64,000 bases of DNA from Bog-473 sp963824195 (lineage in GTDB: Bacteria > Actinomycetota > Acidimicrobiia > Acidimicrobiales > RAAP-2), in contig CAWGOJ010000006.1 of the NCBI GenBank assembly GCA_963824195.1, positions 62,001 to 126,000 of the forward strand, written 5' to 3'. The translations under genes and the position numbers were made by a program. The notes under the pieces were generated by a model, which was given only the letters and a program-made list of their open reading frames with translations, did no database searches and was not told the origin of the DNA. Positions 49,780 through 58,375 of the stretch are shown one piece after another (position 1 is the first letter of the stretch; every line of letters begins with the position of its first letter).

Positions 49780-50640
49780 ATGCGACAACGCCCCATCGGT
49801 GACCGGACAGTCAGCGCCATCGGGCTGGGCGAAATGCCACTCTCCATTGAGGGCCGTCCGGACCGCAGCCGGGCGATCGCCACCATCCACGCTTCGCTCG
49901 ACGCCGGCGTGACCATCATCGACACCGCCGACGCCTACTCGCTCGGCGTGGAGGAGCACGGCCACGGCGAAGTGCTGGTGGCAGAGGCCCTGGCCGCCTA
50001 CGCCGGGCCCACCGACGACGTGCTCGTGGCCACCAAGGGTGGGCATCGGCGCCCGGGCGACGGCAGCTGGACGGTGCACGGCGACCCGGCGTACCTGAAG
50101 GAGGCCTGCGAGGCCTCACTCAAGCGCCTCGGGGTCGAGGCGATCGGCCTCTACCAGTACCACCGGCCCGACCCCTCCGTGCCCTGGGCGGAGTCGGTCG
50201 GCGCGTTGGCCGACCTGCTGGACGAGGGCAAGATCCTGATGGCCGGGGTGTCCAACGCGTCCGTGGCCCGTATCGACGAGGCCCAGCACGTGCTCGGCGG
50301 CCGGCTGGTGAGCGTCCAGAACGAATTCTCGCCGCGCTTCCGGTCCTCGGAGGGCGAGCTCGACCACTGCGAGCGGCTCGGCATCGCGTTCATCCCATGG
50401 AGCCCGCTGGGCGGCATCGGGAACGCCGACGACATTCAGAAGAACCACCCGGCCTTCGCCGAGGTCGCCGCCGAGGTCGCGGCGACCCCCCAGCAGGTCA
50501 CGCTGGCCTGGATGCTGGCCAAGGGCTCCCGGGTCATCCCGATCCCGGGGAGCAGCCGTCCCGAGACCGCCATCGCGTCGCCGGCGGCGGCGGACATCTC
50601 GCTGACGCCCGAGCAGGTCAACCGGCTCGACGCCTCTTGA
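49780..50640 (+). CDS. Aldo/keto reductase
   Basis: A 286-residue (beta/alpha)8 NADPH-dependent oxidoreductase. The catalytic tetrad is visible as Asp and Tyr in IIDTADAYSLG, Lys in VATKGGHRRPG, and His in GLYQYHRPDPSVPW. The C-terminal cofactor loop is VIPIPGSSRPETAIAS. It acts on aldehydes or ketones; the substrate is not evident. The ATG at 49780 has a good GAGGAGG upstream. A pirin gene and an SDR gene follow on the same strand, so the three may form a redox-related set. Confidence 0.9.
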   Translation: MRQRPIGDRTVSAIGLGEMPLSIEGRPDRSRAIATIHASLDAGVTIIDTADAYSLGVEEHGHGEVLVAEALAAYAGPTDDVLVATKGGHRRPGDGSWTVHGDPAYLKEACEASLKRLGVEAIGLYQYHRPDPSVPWAESVGALADLLDEGKILMAGVSNASVARIDEAQHVLGGRLVSVQNEFSPRFRSSEGELDHCERLGIAFIPWSPLGGIGNADDIQKNHPAFAEVAAEVAATPQQVTLAWMLAKGSRVIPIPGSSRPETAIASPAAADISLTPEQVNRLDAS

Positions 50641-50776
50641 ACCGACGGCGGGACACCCAGGGGCGGCCCGGAACAGAACCACATCCAGGTGTGTTGGATA
50701 GTTTTGCCCTCGATTTCCCCCGGACCCCGGAGAGGCGTCGCAGGCGCGAGAACGACGCGAAAGAGAGTGAGGCGCC

Positions 50777-51739
50777 ATGCCTGCAGTGACCATCCCCGAC
50801 AACCTTGTCCTCCCGCGTATCGAGACACCGGTGTCGGCCGCCATTCGCCCGGTCAAGAGCGTGAGCGACGCTCCCCCCGGCTTCGAGGGGGAGGGATTTC
50901 CGGTGCGCCGGGCCTTCGCCGGGGTGTCGCTGGCCGACCTCGACCCCTTCATCCACATGGACCAGATGGGTGAGGTGGAGTACGCCCCCGGTGAGCCCAA
51001 GGGCACCCCGTGGCACCCCCACCGGGGCTTCGAGACGGTGACGTACATGATCGACGGCACCTTCCAGCACCAGGACTCCATAGGCGGGGGCGGCCTGATC
51101 ACGAACGGCTCGACGCAGTGGATGACCGCCGGCTCCGGCATTCTGCATATCGAGCGACCGCCCGAACAGCTCATCGCCAGCGGCGGGCTGTTCCACGGCA
51201 TACAGCTCTGGGTGAACCTGCCATCCGCCGACAAGATGATCGATCCTCGCTATCAGGATCTCGAAGCCGGCAACGTCGTACTGCTCACCTCACCCGACGG
51301 TGGCGCGCTGGTCCGGGTGATCGCGGGCGACGTAGCCGGGCACCGCGGCCCCGGTGCGACCCACACGCCCATCTCCCTGGTGCACGCCACGGTGCAGCCC
51401 GGGGCCGAACTGGTCCTCCCGTGGCCGCCCGAGTTCAACGCACTCGTGTACGCCCTCTCGGGGACCGGCACGGTCGGTCCGGACGCCGGGCCGTTGCGCA
51501 CCGGGCAGCTGGTCGTTCACGGAACCGGCGACGCGCTGGTGTTGCGGGCGGACGCCGCGCAGGAGTCACGTCACCCGGCTCTGGACGTGCTGGTCCTAGG
51601 GGGCCGACCGATCGGCGAACCCGTGTACGCACACGGCCCCTTCGTCATGAACACCCGGGCCGAGATCATTCAGGCCTTCGAAGACTTCGAGGCCGGCAAG
51701 CTCGGCACGGTCCCGGCGGACCACATCGGCAACGCGTGA
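50777..51739 (+). CDS. Pirin-family bicupin
   Basis: A 320-residue pirin. The N-terminal cupin metal site is in WHPHRGFETVTYMIDGTFQH then QDSIG, giving three His and one Glu. IQLWVNLPSADKMIDPRYQD is the usual pirin linker. The C-terminal cupin lacks metal ligands, as is normal. Bacterial pirins include quercetin 2,3-dioxygenases and redox-dependent regulators. The downstream SDR start overlaps its stop in GTGA, so the two are coupled. Confidence 0.9.
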   Translation: MPAVTIPDNLVLPRIETPVSAAIRPVKSVSDAPPGFEGEGFPVRRAFAGVSLADLDPFIHMDQMGEVEYAPGEPKGTPWHPHRGFETVTYMIDGTFQHQDSIGGGGLITNGSTQWMTAGSGILHIERPPEQLIASGGLFHGIQLWVNLPSADKMIDPRYQDLEAGNVVLLTSPDGGALVRVIAGDVAGHRGPGATHTPISLVHATVQPGAELVLPWPPEFNALVYALSGTGTVGPDAGPLRTGQLVVHGTGDALVLRADAAQESRHPALDVLVLGGRPIGEPVYAHGPFVMNTRAEIIQAFEDFEAGKLGTVPADHIGNA

Positions 51740-52707
51740 GCCGGATTCCCGGGGGCGAGGCGACGAAGAGCGACTCCTGGAGCGCCGACGACATCGGCGA
51801 CCTCACCGGCCACGTGACACTGGTCACGGGCGCCAACAGCGGCATCGGCTACGAGACCGCCAAGGCGCTCGCCGACCACGGAGCGCATGTGATCCTCGCC
51901 TGCCGTAACCAGGAGAAGGCGCGGCGGGCCCGGGACAAGCTGGAGAGCGAGCTCGACCGCAGCTCCCTGGAGTTGGTGGATCTCGATCTCGCCGATCTGG
52001 TGTCCGTGCGTCGAGCCGCCGATGCAGTTCTCTCGCGGCACGCGCGGCTCGATGTCCTGGTGAACAACGCGGGCGTCATGGGCACCCCCTACCGGCTCAC
52101 AGCCGACGGATTCGAGTTACAGATGGGCACGAACCATTTCGGCCACTTCGCCCTCACCGGCCTGCTGCTCGCCCGGATCGTCACGACCGAGCGTTCCCGC
52201 ATCGTCACCGTGAGCTCACACATGCACCGCATGGGCCGGCTCGTCCGCGGCGACCCGACCGGCGCATCGGCGCGCAACACCTGGGTCAGCTACGGCACGT
52301 CGAAGCTGGCCAACCTCTTGTTCACCGCGGAGCTCAGCCGGCGGCTGACCGCGGCCGGCCTCCCCACCCTGGCCGTGGCGGCGCACCCCGGCTGGACCCG
52401 CAGTAACCTCGCCGGCAGCGGCGCCGCGCTGGGCACCAGCCGCTTGCGGCGCAAGCTCGGGCGGACCGCCGGCACGGTACTCGGGCAGTCGACGGCCGGC
52501 GGGGCCGTCCCGATCTTGTGTGCGGCGACCGCGGCGGCCATCCGGCCCGGGCAGTACATCGGCCCGGCGCGCCTGTTCGGCATGTACGGGCCGCCGTGCG
52601 TGGCCCGCCCCGCGGCGCGCGCCCGCGACGCGGTGGCGGCCGCCGACCTGTGGGAGGCCTCCGAGGAGCTGACCGGAGTCCGCTACTCGGTCGACGCACC
52701 CGTCTGA
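51736..52707 (+). CDS. Short-chain dehydrogenase, retinol-dehydrogenase-like
   Basis: A 323-residue SDR of the classical/RDH type. The cofactor loop is VTLVTGANSGIGYETA, NNAG appears in VLVNNAGVMGTPYRL, the catalytic Ser in IVTVSSHMH, and Y-x-x-x-K in VSYGTSKLANLLF. The HPGWTRSNLAG segment is typical of RDH-like members. GTG at 51736 overlaps the pirin stop. Its 3' end overlaps the convergent ComF gene by 25 bp. Confidence 0.87.
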   Translation: MSRIPGGEATKSDSWSADDIGDLTGHVTLVTGANSGIGYETAKALADHGAHVILACRNQEKARRARDKLESELDRSSLELVDLDLADLVSVRRAADAVLSRHARLDVLVNNAGVMGTPYRLTADGFELQMGTNHFGHFALTGLLLARIVTTERSRIVTVSSHMHRMGRLVRGDPTGASARNTWVSYGTSKLANLLFTAELSRRLTAAGLPTLAVAAHPGWTRSNLAGSGAALGTSRLRRKLGRTAGTVLGQSTAGGAVPILCAATAAAIRPGQYIGPARLFGMYGPPCVARPAARARDAVAAADLWEASEELTGVRYSVDAPV

Positions 52708-53435
52708 AGGCACCGGCAGCAGGGTTCGGACACCGGCCCACCTCCAGGCGCCGCCACCGGTGCCCGGGAATGGCAGAGGAAGTCGGCGTGCGCCGCCGAA
52801 CGATCCGGCCGCAGGACTCGACCCAGGACGACGATCACGACGGAGGCCGCGCCGGCCCGGCGCAGGGCGGCGGCGGCGCTCTGCGCCCGGGAGCCGCTGA
52901 CATAGGTGTCGTCGACCAGCAGGGCGCGTTGGCCGGCGACGTCGGGCCGGAACGCCGCAGGGACCTCGAAGGCCCGGGCGTCGGGCCGCATGTGGCCGAC
53001 CGGAGCCCCGGAGCGAACGAGCAGGTGAGGGGACCAGTGGACGTTGCCGGCGCGGTCGCACACGGCGTCCGCCAGTCCGTTCACTCCATTGAGCGGCGAG
53101 CCGCCCGGGCGGGCCGACGAAGGCACCGGGAGCGCGAGTGCCAGCGGGCCGCCCGCGGTGTCGGCCAGGCACCAGGCATGGGCGCGCAAGAAGCCGTCGA
53201 AGAGAGCGCGGACCATGGGAGCGAAGCGGCGGCGTACCTCGCTGACCGGTGACTCCTTGTACCCCAGCAGGACGGCATAGAGGGGACCGGGCAGCGGGCA
53301 CAGCCGTACGGGGAAGACGGGTGCGAGGGCGAGACCGAGCTGGCGGCCGACCCAGCGGCAGGCGAAGCACACGGCCTGGCCTCGGCCCGAGGGCCCGCAG
53401 CAGACGCGGCACACCCCGGGCCCGGGGGCCGGCAC
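52683..53435 (-). CDS. ComF-like amidophosphoribosyltransferase-domain protein
   Basis: A 250-residue ComF-family protein. An N-terminal Cys pair region (VCRVCCGPSGRGQAVCFACR) should bind zinc. GYKESPVSEVRRRFAPMVRA is the family's conserved 'YK' segment, and ALLVDDTYVSGSRAQSAAAA is the PRPP-binding loop (D-D-x-x-x-T/S-G). ComF is needed for DNA uptake in naturally competent bacteria, but in actinobacteria its role is unclear. GTG at 53435 is used to avoid overlap with the upstream thioesterase gene; no SD is evident. Confidence 0.8.
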   Translation of the reverse strand: MPAPGPGVCRVCCGPSGRGQAVCFACRWVGRQLGLALAPVFPVRLCPLPGPLYAVLLGYKESPVSEVRRRFAPMVRALFDGFLRAHAWCLADTAGGPLALALPVPSSARPGGSPLNGVNGLADAVCDRAGNVHWSPHLLVRSGAPVGHMRPDARAFEVPAAFRPDVAGQRALLVDDTYVSGSRAQSAAAALRRAGAASVVIVVLGRVLRPDRSAAHADFLCHSRAPVAAPGGGPVSEPCCRCLQTGASTE

Positions 53436-53445
53436 ACGGTAGGGG

Positions 53446-53895
53446 TCAGGCGGGGTCGGGGTCGGGTCGATGAAGGAGAAAGGTCCCCGTGGCCCGACTG
53501 ACCAGCACGCCATTGGCGGCGCGCACCGTTGCCTCGCCGTAGGCCACCTGCTTCGCCATCCGCACGACCTCGCCGCGCAGCTCGAACCGGTCGCCCTTCA
53601 GGGCGGGCCGCATGCACTCGGTCTTCATCTCGAGCGTGCCCCGGGTGCGGGCCTGGCCCGGGAGGCCGGCGTTGATGGCGAAGTTCATGGCGGCATCGAG
53701 TAGGAGTGAGTGGATCCCGGCCTGGGTGACCCCGTGGGGGTTGCACGCCATGTCGGTCGGCGTGAAAGTCCCAGTGACCCAGCCCAGGTCCTCCCCGTCG
53801 ACGCCGTAGCCGGTGAACGCGCCGCCGACGACGTCGATGATGGGCATCCCCCCGTCGCCCAGCCAGCGGTCCATGTCCTTGCCGGTGCGGCTCAT
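53446..53895 (-). CDS. PaaI-like hotdog thioesterase
   Basis: A 149-residue single-hotdog protein. HGVTQAGIHSLLLDAAMNFA is the helix with the H-G-x-x-x-A/x-x-x-D signature of PaaI-type acyl-CoA thioesterases, followed by MKTECMRPALKGDRFELRGE. It should hydrolyse short or aromatic acyl-CoAs as a tetramer. It is upstream of comF on the minus strand and divergent from the thiolase gene. Confidence 0.8.
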   Translation of the reverse strand: MSRTGKDMDRWLGDGGMPIIDVVGGAFTGYGVDGEDLGWVTGTFTPTDMACNPHGVTQAGIHSLLLDAAMNFAINAGLPGQARTRGTLEMKTECMRPALKGDRFELRGEVVRMAKQVAYGEATVRAANGVLVSRATGTFLLHRPDPDPA

Positions 53896-54024
53896 CGGGG
53901 GCAGACCCTACCGGCCGATCGCCCGGACCCCCGGAGCCCGATAGCCCTCCGGGGCGTCCCAGGTAGAATGTTCCCCGTTCACACCGGGAGGCAGCGGGCC
54001 GCCGGAATCGGGAGGAGACCCACC

Positions 54025-55212
54025 ATGACCACCGCAGTCGTCGTCGACGCCGTCCGGACCGCCGGGGGCAAGCGCAACGGGAAGCTGCGCAACTGGCACG
54101 CCGTCGACCTGGCCTCCGAGGCCCTCAAGGCGGTGGCCGAGCGCAACAAGCTCGACCCCGCCCAGGTGGACGACGTGATCATGGGTTGCGTCATGCAGGT
54201 CTCCGAGCAGTCGCTCAACGTCGGCCGCAACGCCGTGCTGGCCGCCGGCTGGCCCGAGTCGGTGCCCGCCACGACCATCGACCGCCAGTGCGGCTCCTCC
54301 CAGCAGGCGGTCCACTTCGCCGCCCAGGGCGTCATGGCCGGGGCCTACGACGTCGTCGTCGCCGCCGGGATCGAGAGCATGACCCACACGCCGATGGGCT
54401 CCTCGGTCGTGCGCGACTACGGGTTCCCCTTCGGGCCCCGCATGATGGCCCGCTACGCGGACGAGGACGGGCACAGCCGGCTGAAGGGCCAGGGCATCGG
54501 CGCCGAGATGATCGCGGATGAGTGGGGCATCACGCGCCAGGAGCTCGACGCCTTCTCGGCGCAAAGCCACCAGCGCGCGGCGCGGGCGACCGCCGAGGGC
54601 CGGTTCGAGAACGAGATCATCCCCGTCGCCGTCCGTGACGACGAGGGCACCGACACCGACGAGGTCTTCGCCACCGACGAGGGCATCCGGCCCGACTCGA
54701 CGGTGGAGACCCTGGGCAACCTCAAGCCCGCCTTCAAGGAGAACGGCAAGGTCACGGCGGGGAACTCCTCGCAGATCACCGACGGCGCCTCGGCCGTGCT
54801 CATCATGAGCGAGGAGAAGGCGAACGCGCTCGGGCTGCGGCCCCGTGCCCGCTTCCACGCCTTCGCGCTGGCCGGCGTCGACCCCGTGACCATGCTGACC
54901 GGTCCCATCCCGGCGACCACGAGCGTGCTCGAGCGGGCCAAGCTCACCATGGACGACATCGACGCGGTGGAGATCAACGAGGCCTTCGCCTCGGTGGTGC
55001 TGGCCTGGGAGAAGGAGCACCACCCCAACATGGAGATCGTGAACCCCAACGGTGGCGCCATCGCCTTGGGGCACCCGCTGGGCGCCTCGGGCGGCAAGCT
55101 GCTCGCCACGCTCCTCAACGAGCTCGAGCGCACCAACGGCCGCTACGGGCTGCTCACCATGTGCGAGGGCGGCGGGCTGGCCAACGCCACGGTGATCGAG
55201 CGGCTGGGCTGA
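54025..55212 (+). CDS. Acetyl-CoA C-acyltransferase (thiolase)
   Basis: A 395-residue thiolase. The nucleophilic Cys is C89 in TIDRQCGSSQQAVHFAAQGV. The His of GGAIALGHPLGASGG (about 349) and the second Cys in LLTMCEGGGLANA complete the active site. EINEAFASVVLAW is also conserved. It catalyses reversible acetyl transfer between acyl-CoAs in fatty-acid breakdown or acetoacetyl-CoA formation. The ATG at 54025 follows GGAGGAGA. It stands alone, about 130 bp from the divergent thioesterase start. Confidence 0.93.
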   Translation: MTTAVVVDAVRTAGGKRNGKLRNWHAVDLASEALKAVAERNKLDPAQVDDVIMGCVMQVSEQSLNVGRNAVLAAGWPESVPATTIDRQCGSSQQAVHFAAQGVMAGAYDVVVAAGIESMTHTPMGSSVVRDYGFPFGPRMMARYADEDGHSRLKGQGIGAEMIADEWGITRQELDAFSAQSHQRAARATAEGRFENEIIPVAVRDDEGTDTDEVFATDEGIRPDSTVETLGNLKPAFKENGKVTAGNSSQITDGASAVLIMSEEKANALGLRPRARFHAFALAGVDPVTMLTGPIPATTSVLERAKLTMDDIDAVEINEAFASVVLAWEKEHHPNMEIVNPNGGAIALGHPLGASGGKLLATLLNELERTNGRYGLLTMCEGGGLANATVIERLG

Positions 55213-55296
55213 GCCCTGGTCCGGCCCCCGGCGGCGGGCCGGGCGACCCGTCGGGGTGGTCCCCCGTCAGAGGAACGCGAGCCGGCACGTCGGCGG

Positions 55297-55611
55297 TCAG
55301 TGGTATCTGGTCGCGAGCAGGAAGCCGACGAAGATCGCCGCCAGGCCGACGACGAGCCCCCACGGCGAGCCGTGGGCCAGGAACGGCAGGTGCGCCAGGT
55401 AGTTGACCGTGATCACGGCGACGCCGCCGATGAGCAGAACGAGGATGAGCGCCCCGAACCAGGGCGGGCTGTGGCGCACGCTCTTGGGGATCGGCGCCGT
55501 GTAACGGCCGCTCTCCTCGGCCGTCTTGTAGCGGCCGATCTTGGAGGCACGTCCGGAAGCCGACTTGCCCTTGCGGGAGGCCCCCCCGGGGCCCTTGGTG
55601 CTGGTTGCCAC
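55297..55611 (-). CDS. crgA: Cell division protein CrgA
   Basis: About 104 residues with a basic N-terminus (GPGGASRKGKSASGRASKIG) and two membrane helices (FGALILVLLIGGVAVITVNY and WGLVVGLAAIFVGFLLATRY) joined by a short outer loop. The SPPWF before the first helix and YLAHLPFLAHG-type loop are usual for CrgA, a small divisome protein that helps recruit septal synthases. GTG at 55611 gives the family's normal length. It is divergent from pabA/trpG, as in mycobacteria. Confidence 0.88.
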   Translation of the reverse strand: MATSTKGPGGASRKGKSASGRASKIGRYKTAEESGRYTAPIPKSVRHSPPWFGALILVLLIGGVAVITVNYLAHLPFLAHGSPWGLVVGLAAIFVGFLLATRYH

Positions 55612-55672
55612 GGGGCAGAGGTTAGCCACCGCCGGCGGCGGGCTCGGGCCGGGCGGGTACGATCGTCGGCCC

Positions 55673-56281
55673 ATGGGACCGCGGGTGCTCGTCCTCGACA
55701 ACTACGACTCCTTCGTCTACAACTTGGTCCAGGAGCTGGGCGAGCTGGGGGCCGAGCCGGTGGTGTTCCGCAACGACGCCATTGACGTCGCGGGCATCCG
55801 GGCCGAGCAGCCCGACGCCGTGCTCATCTCACCAGGACCGGGGCGGCCCGAGGACGGCGGGGTGAGCCTGGCAGCCATTCAGGAGCTCGCCGGAGAGATC
55901 CCGCTGCTCGGCGTATGCCTGGGGCACCAGTGCATCGGCCAGGCCTACGGCGGCGAGATCGTGGCGGCCCCCCACCTCATGCACGGCAAGACCTCGGAGA
56001 TCCACCACGACGGCCAGGGCCTCTTCGCCGGGCTCCCCAACCCCTTCGTGGCCACCCGCTACCACTCCCTGGTGGTGCGGCCCGACAGGGTGCCCGACGA
56101 GCTGTTGGTGACCGCGACGTCCACCGACGGCGTCGTCATGGGGCTGCGCCACCGGTCACTGGCGGTCGAGGGAGTGCAGTTCCACCCCGAATCGGTCCTG
56201 ACCGCGTCGGGCCCGGCGCTGCTGGCCAACTTCCTTGGGCAGCTGCGACGACCGGCGGCGGGGATGTCTTCCATTCTCTAA
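55673..56281 (+). CDS. Class I glutamine amidotransferase subunit (TrpG/PabA)
   Basis: A 202-residue glutaminase supplying ammonia for anthranilate or aminodeoxychorismate synthesis. The opening VLVLDNYDSFVYNLVQELGE, the nucleophile Cys in LLGVCLGHQCIGQ (about C79) and the His-Glu pair in VQFHPESVLT (about 172) are intact. The synthase partner is not in the window. Position between crgA and pknB is the same as for mycobacterial trpG, so that name is possible; the sequence alone does not separate TrpG from PabA. It is convergent with pknB. Confidence 0.88.
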   Translation: MGPRVLVLDNYDSFVYNLVQELGELGAEPVVFRNDAIDVAGIRAEQPDAVLISPGPGRPEDGGVSLAAIQELAGEIPLLGVCLGHQCIGQAYGGEIVAAPHLMHGKTSEIHHDGQGLFAGLPNPFVATRYHSLVVRPDRVPDELLVTATSTDGVVMGLRHRSLAVEGVQFHPESVLTASGPALLANFLGQLRRPAAGMSSIL

Positions 56282-56318
56282 GCGTCTCCGCTTGGGCCCC
56301 GAGTTCGGCGCGGGCTGC

Positions 56319-58322
56319 TCAGCCGCCGGGGCTCCGGGCTGCACCACCCGTACGCAGATGGCTGGTCGGGGTCGCCGTGGTCGACGACGTGGTGGTCGAC
56401 GGGGGCGTGGTCGTCGTGGTGGTTGTGGTGCTCGTCGCCGACTGACAGACCGAGATGTTCACCGTGCTGCCGCTGGTCACCTGGGTGTTGGCTGCGGGGT
56501 TCTGGCTGTCGACGTTGCCCGGTTGGACCCCGTTGGCGCAGGTGGTGTCGTAGGTGGTGTTGGCGACCAGACCGGCACCCGTGATCGCCGACTGCGCCGC
56601 GCTGGCCGACTGGCCGACCACGCCGGGAACCGAGGTGCAGCTGCCGGTCGAGACAACGAGGTTGACCGACGTGTTGGGCGGGACGCTGGCCCCCACGGCC
56701 GGGTTCTGCGACGACACGACACCGGCCGTCGGGAACTGGCTGGAGCACGCGTTCGTCTGGTTGCCCACGTTCAGGCCCGCATGGGACAGGATCGATCCTG
56801 CCGAGGCGGGGGACTGCCCGAGCACGCTCGGCACCGACACCGAGGTCTGCGTGCCTGACACCGTCAGCTGCACCTTGACCGTCGCCTTGACCGTCGAGCC
56901 ACCCGCGGGATCTTGATTGAGCACCGTGCCGATCGGTTGGTTGCTCGTCACGTACTTGACCGTGTAGGACAAATTGGCGGCGGTCAACTTCTGGATCGCC
57001 GGCGCCAGTTGCTCGTTCGTCACCGTGGGCACCTGCACTGTGGGGACGTTCGGCCCGTCGCTGATGACGAAGTCGACGGCGGAGTTCTTCGACACGGACA
57101 CACCGGCCTTCGGGTCGGTGGACAGGACGAGTCCCTTGGCGCTGCTGCTGGTGCGGAAGGTGGAGTGGCCAACCGTCAGGTGGTCATTCTGGAGCGTCTG
57201 GGTGGCGACGCTCGAGGATTCTCCCACCACGTCGGGCACGGTGACGGTGCCCCCGAACACCGAGCGGAGTAGGAAGAAGGCGATCACGCCGAGCGCGACC
57301 AGCAGCACGACCAGAAGGATGACGAGACGCCGCGTCCGCTTCTGGCGCTCCAGGTCCTCGCGGCTGACAAGCGGGGGACGGCCCTCGGTGGGGATGGCCA
57401 TGGTGCGACCGGTCGCGGCGGGAACGGCCTGGGTGGCCCCGACGGCGGCTATCACGGAAGTGACCCCGGGGTCGCCCGCCTCCACGGGGCGGCCGTCGGC
57501 GAAGCGGAGGAGGTCCGCCCTGAGCTCCTCCGCCGACCGGTAGCGGTCGTCGGGATCCTTGGCCATCGCCTTCATGATCACGGCCTCGAGTGCCGGCGGC
57601 ACCGCGGGGTTGGCCGCCCGAGGCAGGACCGGGGTGTCGCGCACGTGCTTGGAGGCCACTGCGACGGGCGAGTCGCCCGTGAAGGGGGGCTTGCCAACCG
57701 ACATCTCGTAGAGCACCACGCCGAGCGAGTAGATGTCGCTTCGGGAGTCGACCCCCTTCCCCTCGGCCTGCTCAGGGGAGAAGTAGGCCGCCGTGCCCAT
57801 GACGGCACCGGTCTGGGTCAGGCTCTCTTCCGTGTTCACCGCCCGCGCGATGCCGAAGTCCGTGACCTTGACGTCGCCCTCAGGTGTGATCAGGACGTTG
57901 CCCGGCTTCACGTCGCGGTGCACCACGCCGTGCCGGTGCGCGAAGGCCAGTGCAGCGGCCACCCCGGCGCCGATCGTCGCCATCTGGCGAGGCGGCATCG
58001 GCTGGGGATCGCGCAGGACAGCCGACAGCGCCCGGCCCTCGATGTACTCCATGACGATGAAGTAGGAGCCGTCATCCTCGCCCCAGTCGAAGACCGGCAC
58101 GATGTTGGGGTGCGACAGGTTGGCGGCGGCCTGCGCCTCCCGGCGGAATCGCTCGACGAACGTGCGGTCGACGGAGAGCTCCGGGAACAGCACCTTGAGG
58201 GCGACCGGCCTATCGAGCTGGAGATCCATTGCTCGGTACACCTGGGCCATGCCGCCGCGGGCGATCAGATGCGTCAGCTCGTAGCGCCCCGAATAGACGC
58301 GTGGCTTGTCAACCGGTTGCAT
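56319..58322 (-). CDS. pknB: PASTA-domain Ser/Thr protein kinase
   Basis: A 667-residue PknB-type receptor kinase. The kinase domain (about 12-275) has the glycine loop ARGGMAQVYRA, Lys43 in ALKVL, HRDVKPGNVL and DFGIARA with the activation loop TQTGAVMGTAAYFSPEQAEG. One membrane helix spans about 335-357 (RRLVILLVVLLVALGVIAFF). Four PASTA repeats follow (VPDVVGESSSVATQTL and so on), which in relatives bind muropeptides. The tail is a Thr-rich TTTTTTTTPPSTTTSSTTAT. It should phosphorylate cell-wall and division proteins, including the downstream-encoded FHA proteins. The gene lies 53 bp after pstP. Confidence 0.93.
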   Translation of the reverse strand: MQPVDKPRVYSGRYELTHLIARGGMAQVYRAMDLQLDRPVALKVLFPELSVDRTFVERFRREAQAAANLSHPNIVPVFDWGEDDGSYFIVMEYIEGRALSAVLRDPQPMPPRQMATIGAGVAAALAFAHRHGVVHRDVKPGNVLITPEGDVKVTDFGIARAVNTEESLTQTGAVMGTAAYFSPEQAEGKGVDSRSDIYSLGVVLYEMSVGKPPFTGDSPVAVASKHVRDTPVLPRAANPAVPPALEAVIMKAMAKDPDDRYRSAEELRADLLRFADGRPVEAGDPGVTSVIAAVGATQAVPAATGRTMAIPTEGRPPLVSREDLERQKRTRRLVILLVVLLVALGVIAFFLLRSVFGGTVTVPDVVGESSSVATQTLQNDHLTVGHSTFRTSSSAKGLVLSTDPKAGVSVSKNSAVDFVISDGPNVPTVQVPTVTNEQLAPAIQKLTAANLSYTVKYVTSNQPIGTVLNQDPAGGSTVKATVKVQLTVSGTQTSVSVPSVLGQSPASAGSILSHAGLNVGNQTNACSSQFPTAGVVSSQNPAVGASVPPNTSVNLVVSTGSCTSVPGVVGQSASAAQSAITGAGLVANTTYDTTCANGVQPGNVDSQNPAANTQVTSGSTVNISVCQSATSTTTTTTTTPPSTTTSSTTATPTSHLRTGGAARSPGG

Positions 58323-58375
58323 GGCGCCCTGAGCCTACGCTGGGAGCCTTCGGCGACGGGGAACGAACGCGCAGG